From assembly GCF_020165855.1 (NCBI RefSeq), contig NZ_JAIUFY010000005.1, positions 667,235-731,234 on the forward strand: a stretch of DNA of 64,000 nt, read 5' to 3'. Source of the DNA: Celeribacter litoreus (GTDB lineage: Bacteria; Pseudomonadota; Alphaproteobacteria; Rhodobacterales; Rhodobacteraceae). Below are positions 44,998 to 53,274 of this stretch, in pieces (the stretch's first letter is position 1; each line of letters begins with the position of its first letter). Below the pieces are notes generated by a model. The model searched no databases, was not told where the DNA came from, and was given only the letters and a program-made list of their open reading frames with translations. The translations under genes and the position numbers were made by a program.

Positions 44998-45741
44998 TCA
45001 CTCGCGGTTGCCGAGGAACTGCAGGAGGAACATGAACAGGTTGATGAAGTCGAGGTAAAGGTTCAGCGCACCCATGATCGCCGATTTCGCGAGCCACTCG
45101 CTATCCATCGCGTGGGCGTGGGCGATGTAGTCGGTTTTGATGCGCTGCGTGTCGTAGGCGGTGAGGCCAGCAAAGATCAGAACGCCGAGCACGGAAATCA
45201 CGAACGCCATCATCGAGGAGGCGAGGAAGATATTCACGATGGAGGCGATCACGATGCCGATCAGGCCCATGATGAGGAAAGAGCCGAAGCCGGAAAGATC
45301 TTTCTTCGTGGTGTAGCCCCAGAGGGACAGACCAGCGAACGCGCCAGCGGTCACGAAGAACGTCTGCGCGATGGACATGCCGGTGAACACGAGGAAGATG
45401 GAGCTCAGAGACAGGCCCATCATCGCAGCGTAGACATAGAAGAAAAGCTGCGCAGCGGCGGCGGACAGGCGCGTGATTGCGGCGCTAAACATGAACACCA
45501 TAACCAGCGGTGCAAACATGATCACCCATTTCAGAGGGGACATGTAAATCGCCTGACCGAGACCGGTCAGCATACCTTCCGGTGTGACAGCAAGGTTGGA
45601 AATCGCCCAAGCGGCGAGCCCCGTGATGAGGAGGCCTGCGGACATGGTGCCGTAAACCTTGTTCATGTGGGCGCGAAGGCCGGCGTCGATCTCGGCCGAG
45701 CGTGCGCCGACACCAGCGTTGATCGTTCTGTAGTCAGCCAT
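44998..45741 (-). CDS. Bax inhibitor-1/YccA family membrane protein
   Basis: This 247-residue protein has seven hydrophobic helices after a polar N-terminus and the family's SAGLLITGLAAW, YMSPLKWVIMFAPL and FAGLTAYDTQRIK blocks; the di-aspartyl region near the C-terminus is only partly kept. The start at 45741 (MADYRTINAGV) has AGGAG upstream; the frame runs further to 45765 without support. Bacterial members are calcium-leak or stress proteins and may interact with FtsH. It has its own promoter between 45742 and the DUF1127 gene. Confidence 0.92.
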   Translation of the reverse strand: MADYRTINAGVGARSAEIDAGLRAHMNKVYGTMSAGLLITGLAAWAISNLAVTPEGMLTGLGQAIYMSPLKWVIMFAPLVMVFMFSAAITRLSAAAAQLFFYVYAAMMGLSLSSIFLVFTGMSIAQTFFVTAGAFAGLSLWGYTTKKDLSGFGSFLIMGLIGIVIASIVNIFLASSMMAFVISVLGVLIFAGLTAYDTQRIKTDYIAHAHAMDSEWLAKSAIMGALNLYLDFINLFMFLLQFLGNRE

Positions 45742-45892
45742 TGAAAACTTTCTCCTGTGCGTCAAATAGGCGTCCCCCTCGCGGAATGCGGGGAGTTATG
45801 TGGGATATTGGCAGAGATAGGCAGGATTTCAAGATGATGCGGGGTCGATAATGACGTTTCCCACGCGTATTTTATCAGAAAAGCAAACGCAT

Positions 45893-45928
45893 AAAAAAAA
45901 CCGCGTCCTTCGGGAAAAGGGCGCGGTT
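45893..45928 (-). terminator. Terminator of DUF1127 gene (minus strand)
   Basis: AACCGCG (45899-45905) pairs with CGCGGTT (45922-45928), with a CCTT/AAGG inner stem. A run of eight A on the left reads as T8 on the minus strand. Confidence 0.88.
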
Positions 45929-45981
45929 AGGTCTCACATTGCGTGAGTGGGGATCGAAACTGCATCATGCGTGGGCGCAGC

Positions 45982-46194
45982 TCATTTCATCCAGTGGCAG
46001 GGGGCGTCCCAGGATGGGCGCTGTGCTTCGCGGATGGCGTCTTCGCGGGTCAGACCGATGTCTTCAAGCAAGGCATCATCAAGCGCGGCAAGCGCTTTGC
46101 GCTGACGGCGGAGTTCCAGAGAATTCAGGAAACGGGAAAACAGGGAGGGCGCACGACGCGCGCCGGAGCGAAGAGAGAGGGACAGAGTTTGCAT
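45982..46194 (-). CDS. DUF1127 small protein
   Basis: This 70-residue, arginine-rich protein has the DUF1127 core LRRQRKALAALDDALLEDIGLTREDA (partial) in its second half. The ATG at 46194 has AAGGAAG upstream; an ATG at 46284 is in frame but unsupported. Small DUF1127 proteins in alphaproteobacteria affect stress and RNA metabolism in several species, but the role here is unknown. It is divergent from the LysR gene. Confidence 0.88.
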   Translation of the reverse strand: MQTLSLSLRSGARRAPSLFSRFLNSLELRRQRKALAALDDALLEDIGLTREDAIREAQRPSWDAPCHWMK

Positions 46195-46330
46195 CGGGTC
46201 TTCCTTTTTGAGTTGGTTTAACGAATTGTGAAGTTGGTGTGGAAATGCATCATTTCCTGTGATAGATATTGGCGGAATGATCACATAAGTAAAATGAATG
46301 ATTGTTTAGAGTTTCATCACGGAGTGTGAT

Positions 46331-47209
46331 ATGCCGAGAAATCTTGATCTGACCGCTTTGCGTTCTTTTGTGGCTGTGGCCGACTGCGGTGGTGTGACCC
46401 GTGCCGCTGGGGCCCTTAACCTCACGCAGTCGGCTGTGTCGATGCAGCTCAAGCGCCTCGAGGAAGGCATGGACGTCAAACTTCTCGACCGCTCCTCGCG
46501 GCAGATCGCGCTCACGGCGGCGGGGGAACAGCTTCTGTCCTATGCGCGCCGGATGCTTGAACTCAACGACGAGGTCTATGCGCGCCTTACAGCTACGGAA
46601 TATGAGGGGGAGATCATCCTCGGCGTGCCCCATGACATCGTCTATCCGGCCATCCCGCAGGTGCTACAGCAATTCCATGCTGCCTATCCGCGGATGAAAG
46701 TCACTCTGCATTCATCGTTCACGCGCAAACTTAAAGAAGACTTCGCGCGCGGTGACGCTGACATCATTCTTGGAACCGAGGATACAGTTGACGCGGGCGG
46801 TGAAGTGCTCGCGGAACTGGCGCTCGTCTGGGTCGGGGCCATTGGCGGCGCGGCGTGGCGACAACGTCCTCTGCGGCTCGCGTTCGAAAATCAGTGCCTC
46901 TTCCGCAAAAGCGTGCAGGAAGCACTCGATAAAGCCGGTATCCCCTGGGAAATGGCCATCGAGAGCACCCAGTCGCGCACAATTGAGGCGTCGGTCTCCG
47001 CAGATCTCGGGGTCCACGCCATGCTCGAAGGAGCGACGCCGCCCCTGTGCGAACCGATCCAGCATGGGGGTGCCTTGCCGGAACTTCCGACGAAGCAGAT
47101 CACCTTTTATCGGTCAGAGTTAGGTCGCACTGAGGCAACGGACCACTTGGTTGATTTGATCCGCCGGGCATTTGCGCAGGGACGAGCAGCCCGTCTCGCG
47201 GCCCAGTAA
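46331..47209 (+). CDS. LysR-family transcriptional regulator
   Basis: This 292-residue regulator has an N-terminal winged helix-turn-helix (ALRSFVAVADCGGVTRAAGALNLTQSAVSMQLKRLEE, residues about 8-43, abbreviated here) and a C-terminal effector domain (about 90-285) with VPHDIVYPAIPQVL and DFARGDADIILGTE. The stop abuts the stop of the convergent quinone-oxidoreductase gene. A divergent DUF1127 gene could be its target, as LysR proteins often control the divergent neighbour. The effector is unknown. Confidence 0.92.
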   Translation: MPRNLDLTALRSFVAVADCGGVTRAAGALNLTQSAVSMQLKRLEEGMDVKLLDRSSRQIALTAAGEQLLSYARRMLELNDEVYARLTATEYEGEIILGVPHDIVYPAIPQVLQQFHAAYPRMKVTLHSSFTRKLKEDFARGDADIILGTEDTVDAGGEVLAELALVWVGAIGGAAWRQRPLRLAFENQCLFRKSVQEALDKAGIPWEMAIESTQSRTIEASVSADLGVHAMLEGATPPLCEPIQHGGALPELPTKQITFYRSELGRTEATDHLVDLIRRAFAQGRAARLAAQ

Positions 47210-48187
47210 TCAGGGCGTTACGACAACCTTTCCCGTCGCTTTCCGCGTCCGGATCAAATCCAGCGCGCTCTCCCACTCCTCGAGGGGGAGCGTGTTCGAG
47301 ATGTGAGGCTTGATCTTGCCTTCGGCGGCCCACTCGAAAAGCGTTTTGAGCGAGTGCTGCAGAGGCGCCGGATTGAACGCGAGATATCCTGCCCAGTAGA
47401 AGCCGATCGCTGTGATGTTTTTCACAAGCATATGGTTCGGCTTCATCTTCGGCAGATTTCCACCCGCGAAACCGATGAGCAGAATGCGCCCGTCCGGATT
47501 GGTGGCGCGGAAACAGGCCTCATAGAGCGGCTCACCAACGGCTTCGTAGACCACATCGGCCCCCCCAAGCGCCTTGATCTGCTCGCGAATATCCTCGTCC
47601 TGCGCGTCGATGACGTGATCAGCCCCGGCAGCTTTCGCAATGGCGAGTTTGTCTGCCCCGCGCGCAATCGCGATCACCTCTGCGCCCATGATCTTGCCGA
47701 TTTCGACTGCGGTGAGACCAACGCCACCCGCCGCGCCAGTAACGACGAGGCGCTCACCGGGCTGAAGACGGGCTTTGTAATCCAGTGCCATGTGAGAGGT
47801 GCAATAGGCGATCTGCAAGCTCGCGGCCTCTGCATATCCAAGCGCGTCCGGAATGGGGATGCAACGCTCTGCAGGGAAATTCCCGGCATCTGCGAGGCCG
47901 CCCTGACCAGAATAGACCGCGACGCGTTGCCCGATTTCGAGACCGGACACTCCGTCGCCGACGGCTGTAATCTCCCCCGCGAGTTCGAGACCGAGCGTGA
48001 AGGGCAGCTCAGGGGTCTCCTGATATTTCCCGACGCAGAGCAACGTGTCCGCGAAATTCAGCGCGCTGGCCCGGATGGCCACCTGAACCTCCCCGGCATG
48101 GGGCGGCTCTAGTGCAATCGTTTCAAGGGCGGGCGGCGTCTCGAAAGAGGTCACGCGACAGGCGCGAATGGTCTTGGTCTGTGTCAT
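47210..48187 (-). CDS. NADPH:quinone oxidoreductase (zinc-independent MDR family)
   Basis: This 325-residue MDR protein has a GroES-like N-terminal domain and a Rossmann domain with VTGAAGGVGLTAVEIGKIMGA near residue 150. The zinc ligands of alcohol dehydrogenases are absent, as in quinone oxidoreductases. YDTVYEAVG-type text (ADVVYEAVGEPLYEACF) follows. Probable activity is NADPH-dependent reduction of quinones or enones. It runs convergent to LysR. Confidence 0.9.
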   Translation of the reverse strand: MTQTKTIRACRVTSFETPPALETIALEPPHAGEVQVAIRASALNFADTLLCVGKYQETPELPFTLGLELAGEITAVGDGVSGLEIGQRVAVYSGQGGLADAGNFPAERCIPIPDALGYAEAASLQIAYCTSHMALDYKARLQPGERLVVTGAAGGVGLTAVEIGKIMGAEVIAIARGADKLAIAKAAGADHVIDAQDEDIREQIKALGGADVVYEAVGEPLYEACFRATNPDGRILLIGFAGGNLPKMKPNHMLVKNITAIGFYWAGYLAFNPAPLQHSLKTLFEWAAEGKIKPHISNTLPLEEWESALDLIRTRKATGKVVVTP

Positions 48188-48565
48188 GGCATTCGTTCTC
48201 TCTTTTTGTCGATCGTCTGTCCACGAAAAAGGCCGAACATGTTTGCGATATCATCGCGCAGTGGATGAATGCGGTTTTCGTGATTCCCCTCGAGAGGCGA
48301 GCTCCGGCATGCTGCGGTGCAATTATAAAAAAACATCAATTGGTCAATTAACACGCACAGGTTTAGTCGAAAAAATGCCAATATTAAGCCACGAATCAAT
48401 TTTCATGATCTTTTTAATTCAATAATTTGCATTTATTTCAATGTCTTGATCTAAATCAATCAAGTCCTATCCAAAAAGACAGGTTGAGTCAGAAGCCTTT
48501 GGTCGCAGATTGTGGGATACACGTTAAAGGTTAGAAAGTGCGACTGAGCACAAGGAGCGGTTAGA
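48188..48565. other. AT-rich divergent promoter region with FNR box
   Basis: This 378-base region between the quinone-oxidoreductase gene (minus) and the XRE gene (plus) is markedly AT-rich between about 48320 and 48440. It contains the perfect FNR box (48446-48459) and TTGACCAATTGATG-like text on the minus strand near 48333-48350. I see no protein or RNA gene there. Confidence 0.7.
48446..48459 (+). promoter_or_regulatory. Perfect FNR/FnrL box upstream of XRE regulator
   Basis: TTGATCTAAATCAA matches the TTGAT-N4-ATCAA consensus exactly and lies 106 bases before the XRE start. A further ATCAAG nearby extends the dyad (CTTGAT-N8-ATCAAG). It is 258 bases from the divergent quinone-oxidoreductase start, so either gene could be controlled. 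Confidence 0.75.
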
Positions 48566-48943
48566 ATGAAGCATCCCGTGGATGTTCACGTCGGCAAACG
48601 GATCCGTCATCGTCGTTGGATGATCGGTATGACTCAGCAGCAGCTCGCCGAAAAGGTCGGGATCAAGTTTCAGCAGATCCAGAAATACGAAACTGGCATG
48701 AACCGAGTGTCGGCCTCTCGTCTCTGGGACATTGCCGAAGCTGTCGATGTACCCGTCGCTTTCTTCTTCGAGGGAATGGATGCCTCGGCCTCGGCTGAAC
48801 AACAGCCAACCGACGCGAAAGTGCCTTCCGACATTCTCGCCGACAAAGAAGCACTCGAACTGGTGCGTTCCTACTACGCAATTCCGGAAAACCAGCGCCG
48901 CCGCCTGTTCGAACTTGCCCGCGTGCTGTCCGACGTTGCGTGA
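48566..48943 (+). CDS. XRE-family transcriptional regulator
   Basis: This 125-residue protein has an N-terminal HTH_3 domain (about residues 9-63: VGKRIRHRRWMIGMTQQQLA and VGIKFQQIQKYETGMNRVSA) and a short C-terminal tail (about 70-125) with SDILADKEALELVRSYYAIP. The class is common in Rhodobacterales as a general regulator. Its promoter region holds a perfect FNR box, so low oxygen may control it. A terminator follows. Confidence 0.9.
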   Translation: MKHPVDVHVGKRIRHRRWMIGMTQQQLAEKVGIKFQQIQKYETGMNRVSASRLWDIAEAVDVPVAFFFEGMDASASAEQQPTDAKVPSDILADKEALELVRSYYAIPENQRRRLFELARVLSDVA

Positions 48944-48985
48944 TCCGGCGGCGTCACGGCCCGCGCTGTGTAGCAGAATGAAAAT

Positions 48986-49017
48986 GCCCCTAGTCTAGGA
49001 ATGGCGGGGGCTTTTTT
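48986..49017 (+). terminator. Terminator after XRE gene
   Basis: GCCCC (48986-48990) can pair with GGGGC (49007-49011) across a 16-base loop, followed by TTTTTT. The stem is short but the T-run is clear. Confidence 0.7.
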
Positions 49018-49136
49018 GTGCAGTCAGTCGATTGCCCACTTCGCGTTACCGCGCAGAGCAGGGGATTTCTTGACCCCGCCTGCCCGAGGGTCTAGGCGCG
49101 AAGGGGCAAGACGAATTTGAGAGCGAGGCGGAAGCT

Positions 49137-49946
49137 ATGAGTGGGATGCAATTGAGTGAGCAGGACCGCGCGGACATCATCGCGACCGCAGAGGCTGCCG
49201 CAGAAGCGGCGCGCGAGATCACGCTCAAATATTTCCGCGGGCAGGCGCTCAACACAGAATCCAAACTGACCGAAGGCTTCGATCCCGTCACCGTTGCGGA
49301 TCGCGGCTCCGAGGAAGCGATGCGCGCCGTGATCGCCGCCCGCCGTCCGGATGACGCGATCCTCGGCGAAGAGTTTCCGCCAAAACCCGGCACATCGGGG
49401 CTCACTTGGGTGCTCGACCCGATTGACGGCACGCGCGGTTTTATTTCTGGCACGCCGACATGGGGTGTCCTTATCGCTGTGCGCTCGGCGGATGAATGCC
49501 TTTACGGTGTGATTGACCAGCCCTACATTGGCGAACGGTTCGTTGGCGGCTTCGGTCAGGCGAAGGTCACAGGTCCGCACGGCGAGCGTGCCCTTGCGGT
49601 CCGCACGGATGTGACACTTGAGAACGCGATCATCTTCTCGACTTTCCCCGAGGTTGGGAGCGAAGAAGAGGGCGAGGCCTTCCACGATCTCGCACACCGC
49701 TGCAAACTCACCCGCTATGGAATGGACTGTTACGCCTATGCGCTTTTGGCGGCGGGACAGATTGATCTCGTTGTTGAAGCCGGTTTGCAGGCCTACGACA
49801 TTCTCGCGCCGATTGCGGTCATTGAGGCTGCAGGGGGTATCGTGACTGACTGGCACGGCGGTCCAGTCCTCGAAGGCGGGCGCGTGCTTGCCGCCGCCAG
49901 CAAAGAGTTGCACGCACAGGCGGTGTCGATACTCTCAACCTACTGA
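49137..49946 (+). CDS. hisN: Histidinol-phosphatase (inositol monophosphatase family)
   Basis: This 269-residue protein has the IMPase metal motifs ILGEEFPP, WVLDPIDGTRGFISG and YDILAPIAVIEAAGG. FISGTPTWGVLIA is typical of the HisN subgroup, which dephosphorylates histidinol phosphate in histidine synthesis. The ATG at 49137 is used with GGAAG upstream; an ATG nine bases further is possible. An inositol-phosphate or sugar-phosphatase role cannot be excluded. Confidence 0.87.
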   Translation: MSGMQLSEQDRADIIATAEAAAEAAREITLKYFRGQALNTESKLTEGFDPVTVADRGSEEAMRAVIAARRPDDAILGEEFPPKPGTSGLTWVLDPIDGTRGFISGTPTWGVLIAVRSADECLYGVIDQPYIGERFVGGFGQAKVTGPHGERALAVRTDVTLENAIIFSTFPEVGSEEEGEAFHDLAHRCKLTRYGMDCYAYALLAAGQIDLVVEAGLQAYDILAPIAVIEAAGGIVTDWHGGPVLEGGRVLAAASKELHAQAVSILSTY

Positions 49947-49982
49947 CCTTATTCACCTCGAGATAGCTCCGGAGGCCCCCAG

Positions 49983-51326
49983 ATGCAGCGCTGTTTCCTC
50001 ATTCGCAATGCGGACGTAATCCTCACGATGGACGACACGCGGCAGGAGATACGGGGCGGGGATATCCTCGTGCGCGATGGGGTCATCGAAGCGGTCGGAC
50101 ACGGGCTCTATGACGACGACGCCCACATCATCGACGCGCGCGGACGTCTCGTGACGCCTGGTCTCGTTAATACGCACCACCATCTGTTTCAAACGCTAAC
50201 CCGTGCCGTTCCCGGTGGTCAGGACGCGCTCCTGTTTGGCTGGCTCAAAACCCTCTATCCGATCTGGGCGCGCTTTGGGCCGGATCACATGCGCATTTCC
50301 GCGTTGACGGGTCTCGCAGAACTCGCTTTGTCGGGATGCTCGACCACGTCCGATCACCTCTATCTCTTCCCGAACGGTGCGCGGCTTGATGACACGATTG
50401 AGGCCGCGCAGTCTATCGGCGTGCGTCTGCACGCCACGCGCGGCTCCATGTCCATTGGCGAATCCTCCGGTGGCTTGCCGCCGGATAGCCTCGTCGAGCG
50501 CGAAGAGGACATCCTGAACGACTGTATCCGCGTTATCGATACGTTCCACGATCCGAACCCCGGCGCGATGATCCGCGTTGCGGTGGCACCCTGTTCGCCG
50601 TTTTCCGTGTCGCGCGAACTCATGCGCGACGCCGCCATCCTCGCCCGTGACAAGGGCGTGATGATGCACACCCACCTCGCCGAGAATGACGAGGATATCA
50701 GCTATTCGCTCGAAAAGTTCGGCTGCCGTCCGGGCCAATATGCCGAAGAGCTCGGCTGGACCGGCGACGATGTGTGGCACGCCCATTGTGTGAAGCTTGA
50801 CGATCAGGAAATCTCGCTCTTTGCCCGCACCAAAACGGGCGTCGCGCATTGTCCATGTTCCAACTGCCGCCTTGGCTCCGGCATCGCCCCCGTGCGTCAG
50901 ATGCGGGATGCGGGTGTGCCGGTTGGCTTGGGTGTCGATGGATCGGCGTCGAATGATTCCGGCAACCTGATCGCAGAGGCTCGCACCGGCATGTTGCTTC
51001 AGCGGGTCGTGAACGGAGCGGATAAGATGAGCCCGCGCGAGATGCTCGAGATAGCAACGCGGGGCGGCGCGCAGGTTCTGGGGCGCACTGATATCGGCTA
51101 CCTCGCTCCCGGTATGCGCGCGGATATCGCGATTTGGGACATGTCGGGGATTGAGGCCGCCGGGAGCTGGGACCCAGCCGCGCTCCTGCTCGCGGGGCCG
51201 ATGGCCGTGCAGGACCTGTTCGTAGAAGGGCGTCAGGTCGTTGCCGATGGTCGCATGACGACCGTTGATATGACCACTATTCTCAACACCCAGCGCCGTC
51301 TCGCGACGGAGTTGATGCAGGGTTGA
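49983..51326 (+). CDS. 8-oxoguanine deaminase (amidohydrolase)
   Basis: This 447-residue TIM-barrel amidohydrolase is close to 8-oxoguanine deaminase and hydroxyatrazine-type enzymes. Metal residues are in VNTHHHLFQTLTRA, the later histidines in HTHLAENDEDI and WHAHCVKLDD, and the catalytic aspartate in GLGVDGSASND. GGAGG lies before the ATG. It deaminates 8-oxoguanine (or a related s-triazine-like substrate) to urate. A guanine deaminase gene lies close by, which supports a purine role. Confidence 0.87.
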   Translation: MQRCFLIRNADVILTMDDTRQEIRGGDILVRDGVIEAVGHGLYDDDAHIIDARGRLVTPGLVNTHHHLFQTLTRAVPGGQDALLFGWLKTLYPIWARFGPDHMRISALTGLAELALSGCSTTSDHLYLFPNGARLDDTIEAAQSIGVRLHATRGSMSIGESSGGLPPDSLVEREEDILNDCIRVIDTFHDPNPGAMIRVAVAPCSPFSVSRELMRDAAILARDKGVMMHTHLAENDEDISYSLEKFGCRPGQYAEELGWTGDDVWHAHCVKLDDQEISLFARTKTGVAHCPCSNCRLGSGIAPVRQMRDAGVPVGLGVDGSASNDSGNLIAEARTGMLLQRVVNGADKMSPREMLEIATRGGAQVLGRTDIGYLAPGMRADIAIWDMSGIEAAGSWDPAALLLAGPMAVQDLFVEGRQVVADGRMTTVDMTTILNTQRRLATELMQG

Positions 51327-51347
51327 TCGCGGCGGGAGGGGGCGTGG

Positions 51348-51854
51348 ATGTCCAAATCTGCATCGAAACATCGCAGATCCTTCTCTGTTTTGGCAGGAAT
51401 TATGGGACTTGCTCTACTTACGGCCTGTAACCCCGCGCTTGGCGTGGGGGAGCGCGCGCCCGTTCCTCCCTCTGCTTCCCTCAAGGAAGCGACACAGGTC
51501 ATCGCGCTGATCAACTCCGAACGCCAGCGGCGCGGCCTTCCCATGCTGAGCGACAATGGCCCACTCTCCCGTGCCGCGCAGGACCATGCGAACGATATGG
51601 CGGCAAAGGGGTACTTCGCGCATAGGGGGAAAGGTGGCTCTTCCGTCGGGGATCGTGTGAAGGCAGAGGGCTACACCTACTGTCTCGTCGCAGAAAACCT
51701 GTCCAAGGGTTATCCAACACCGGAACTGGCGGTTCAGGGCTGGATGAACTCGGAGGGGCACAGTGCCAATATCCTCACCCCGGAATTTCGGGACATCGGG
51801 ATCGGTCTCGCGCCCGAAGGGCTGCGTGTGGCGGTGTTTGGGCGTCGCTGTTAA
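51348..51854 (+). CDS. CAP-domain lipoprotein
   Basis: This 168-residue protein has a signal peptide with lipobox (LALLTAC, Cys near residue 27) and a SCP/CAP domain with INSERQRRGLPML and SEGHSANIL motifs; the putative catalytic histidine is in HANDM and HRGK. The start lies 21 bases after the amidohydrolase stop. Its stop codon overlaps that of guaD on the other strand (shared TTAA). Function is unknown; bacterial CAP proteins are extracytoplasmic. Confidence 0.87.
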   Translation: MSKSASKHRRSFSVLAGIMGLALLTACNPALGVGERAPVPPSASLKEATQVIALINSERQRRGLPMLSDNGPLSRAAQDHANDMAAKGYFAHRGKGGSSVGDRVKAEGYTYCLVAENLSKGYPTPELAVQGWMNSEGHSANILTPEFRDIGIGLAPEGLRVAVFGRRC

Positions 51855-53143
51855 ACGACGGCACGTTCGCCCATCACATAGGTCGCGGAAATTGCGCGGT
51901 CGTCGCCCATCATGACCGTTGGGAAAATCTCTTCCCAGATGGTCTCAGCGCGGATCGCCCGCTGCGCGATGGCGGAGGTCGAGGCAAGGTCAATGACTGT
52001 CAAATCCGCTTCCATGCCCGGCGCAATGGACCCGAGCCGATCCTCCATGCGGAGCGCCTGCGCCGAGCCGTAAGTGGCGAGCCACAGCAGTTGCGCAGGG
52101 TGCAGCGCCGTATGGGTCAGTTGCCCGATTTCATAGGCCGCCGCCATGGTGCGCAGCATCGAGAACGACGACCCGCCGCCCGTATCGGTGGCGAGGCCAA
52201 CGCGGTGTCCCTCGGACTTCCGCGCACCCATGTCAAAAAGGCCGGAGCCGATGAACGTGTTCGAGGTCGGGCAGTGGATCAGCGAGCAATCCATCGCCTT
52301 CAGGTGCGCAATTTCCCGCGGCTCAAGGTGGATCGCATGGCCGAAAAGAGCCCCTTCACGGACAAGGCCAAACTGCTCATAGGTGTCGAGGTAGTCCCGC
52401 GCCGTCGGGTAAAGCCCCTTCACCCAGTCGATCTCATCCGTTTGCTCGGAGAGGTGCGTTTGCATGAGGCAGCTCGGGTGTTCCGCCCAAAGCTTCCCGA
52501 GTGCATCAAGCTGTGCCGGCGTCGATGTGGGGGAGAAGCGGGGGGTGATGGCATAGACCGCACGCCCTTTGCCGTGCCAGCGCTCAATGAGCGCTTTGCT
52601 CTCGTCATAGGCGGCTTTCGCAGTGTCGCGGAGCATCTCCGGCGCTGTGTCACGGTCCATACAGGTCTTGCCCGCAATGACACGCATGTTCCGCTGTTCG
52701 GCGGCTTCAAAGAGCGCGTCGACAGAGCCGGGGTGGATGGTGCAGAAGGACGTGACAGTCGTTGTGCCATTGGCCAGAAGCAGGTCGAGATAGCGCGCCG
52801 CGATGTCGTCGGCGTAGGCCCGATCCGCGAATTTGGCCTCCTCGGGGAAGGTGTAGCTGTTGAGCCAATCGATCAGTCGTTTTCCCCAACTCGCGATCAT
52901 CGCGGTCTGGGGGTAGTGGGCGTGCGCATCAATGAAGCCGGGGACAATGAGCGCCGGGCCATGGTCGTGAAACTCTGCCTCCGGGTGTTTGACGCGCATA
53001 TGTTCGCGCCCGCCGATGGACACCACCCGCCCGTCTCGGATCAGAATGGCAGCATCCGAGAGCACCTGAACGGCCTCTTCTGGCGGAATTTCAAACGGAT
53101 CGCCTGTGTAGGTGACGACTTGGCCGGCGATCAGCTTTTCCAT
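51851..53143 (-). CDS. guaD: Guanine deaminase
   Basis: This 430-residue amidohydrolase converts guanine to xanthine. It shows the family pattern PGFIDAHAHYPQT, LNSYTFPEEAKFAD, QTHLSEQTDE, GHAIHL, CPTSNTFIGSGLF and LATDTGGGSS, with zinc-ligand and catalytic residues in order. The length fits. It runs convergent with the CAP gene. Together with the 8-oxoguanine deaminase it makes a small purine-salvage or detoxification group. Confidence 0.95.
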   Translation of the reverse strand: MEKLIAGQVVTYTGDPFEIPPEEAVQVLSDAAILIRDGRVVSIGGREHMRVKHPEAEFHDHGPALIVPGFIDAHAHYPQTAMIASWGKRLIDWLNSYTFPEEAKFADRAYADDIAARYLDLLLANGTTTVTSFCTIHPGSVDALFEAAEQRNMRVIAGKTCMDRDTAPEMLRDTAKAAYDESKALIERWHGKGRAVYAITPRFSPTSTPAQLDALGKLWAEHPSCLMQTHLSEQTDEIDWVKGLYPTARDYLDTYEQFGLVREGALFGHAIHLEPREIAHLKAMDCSLIHCPTSNTFIGSGLFDMGARKSEGHRVGLATDTGGGSSFSMLRTMAAAYEIGQLTHTALHPAQLLWLATYGSAQALRMEDRLGSIAPGMEADLTVIDLASTSAIAQRAIRAETIWEEIFPTVMMGDDRAISATYVMGERAVV

Positions 53144-53274
53144 CTGCTGCCCTTCTGGTTTGCACTTTCGTCTGGCAGACTATGACGTTCAAACAGCGAG
53201 GTAAATCAATCTTCCCCCTGTTTCTCAGAGAGATCCTATCATAAGGTCGGCGCAGCAAATCGAATAGGCAGAGC

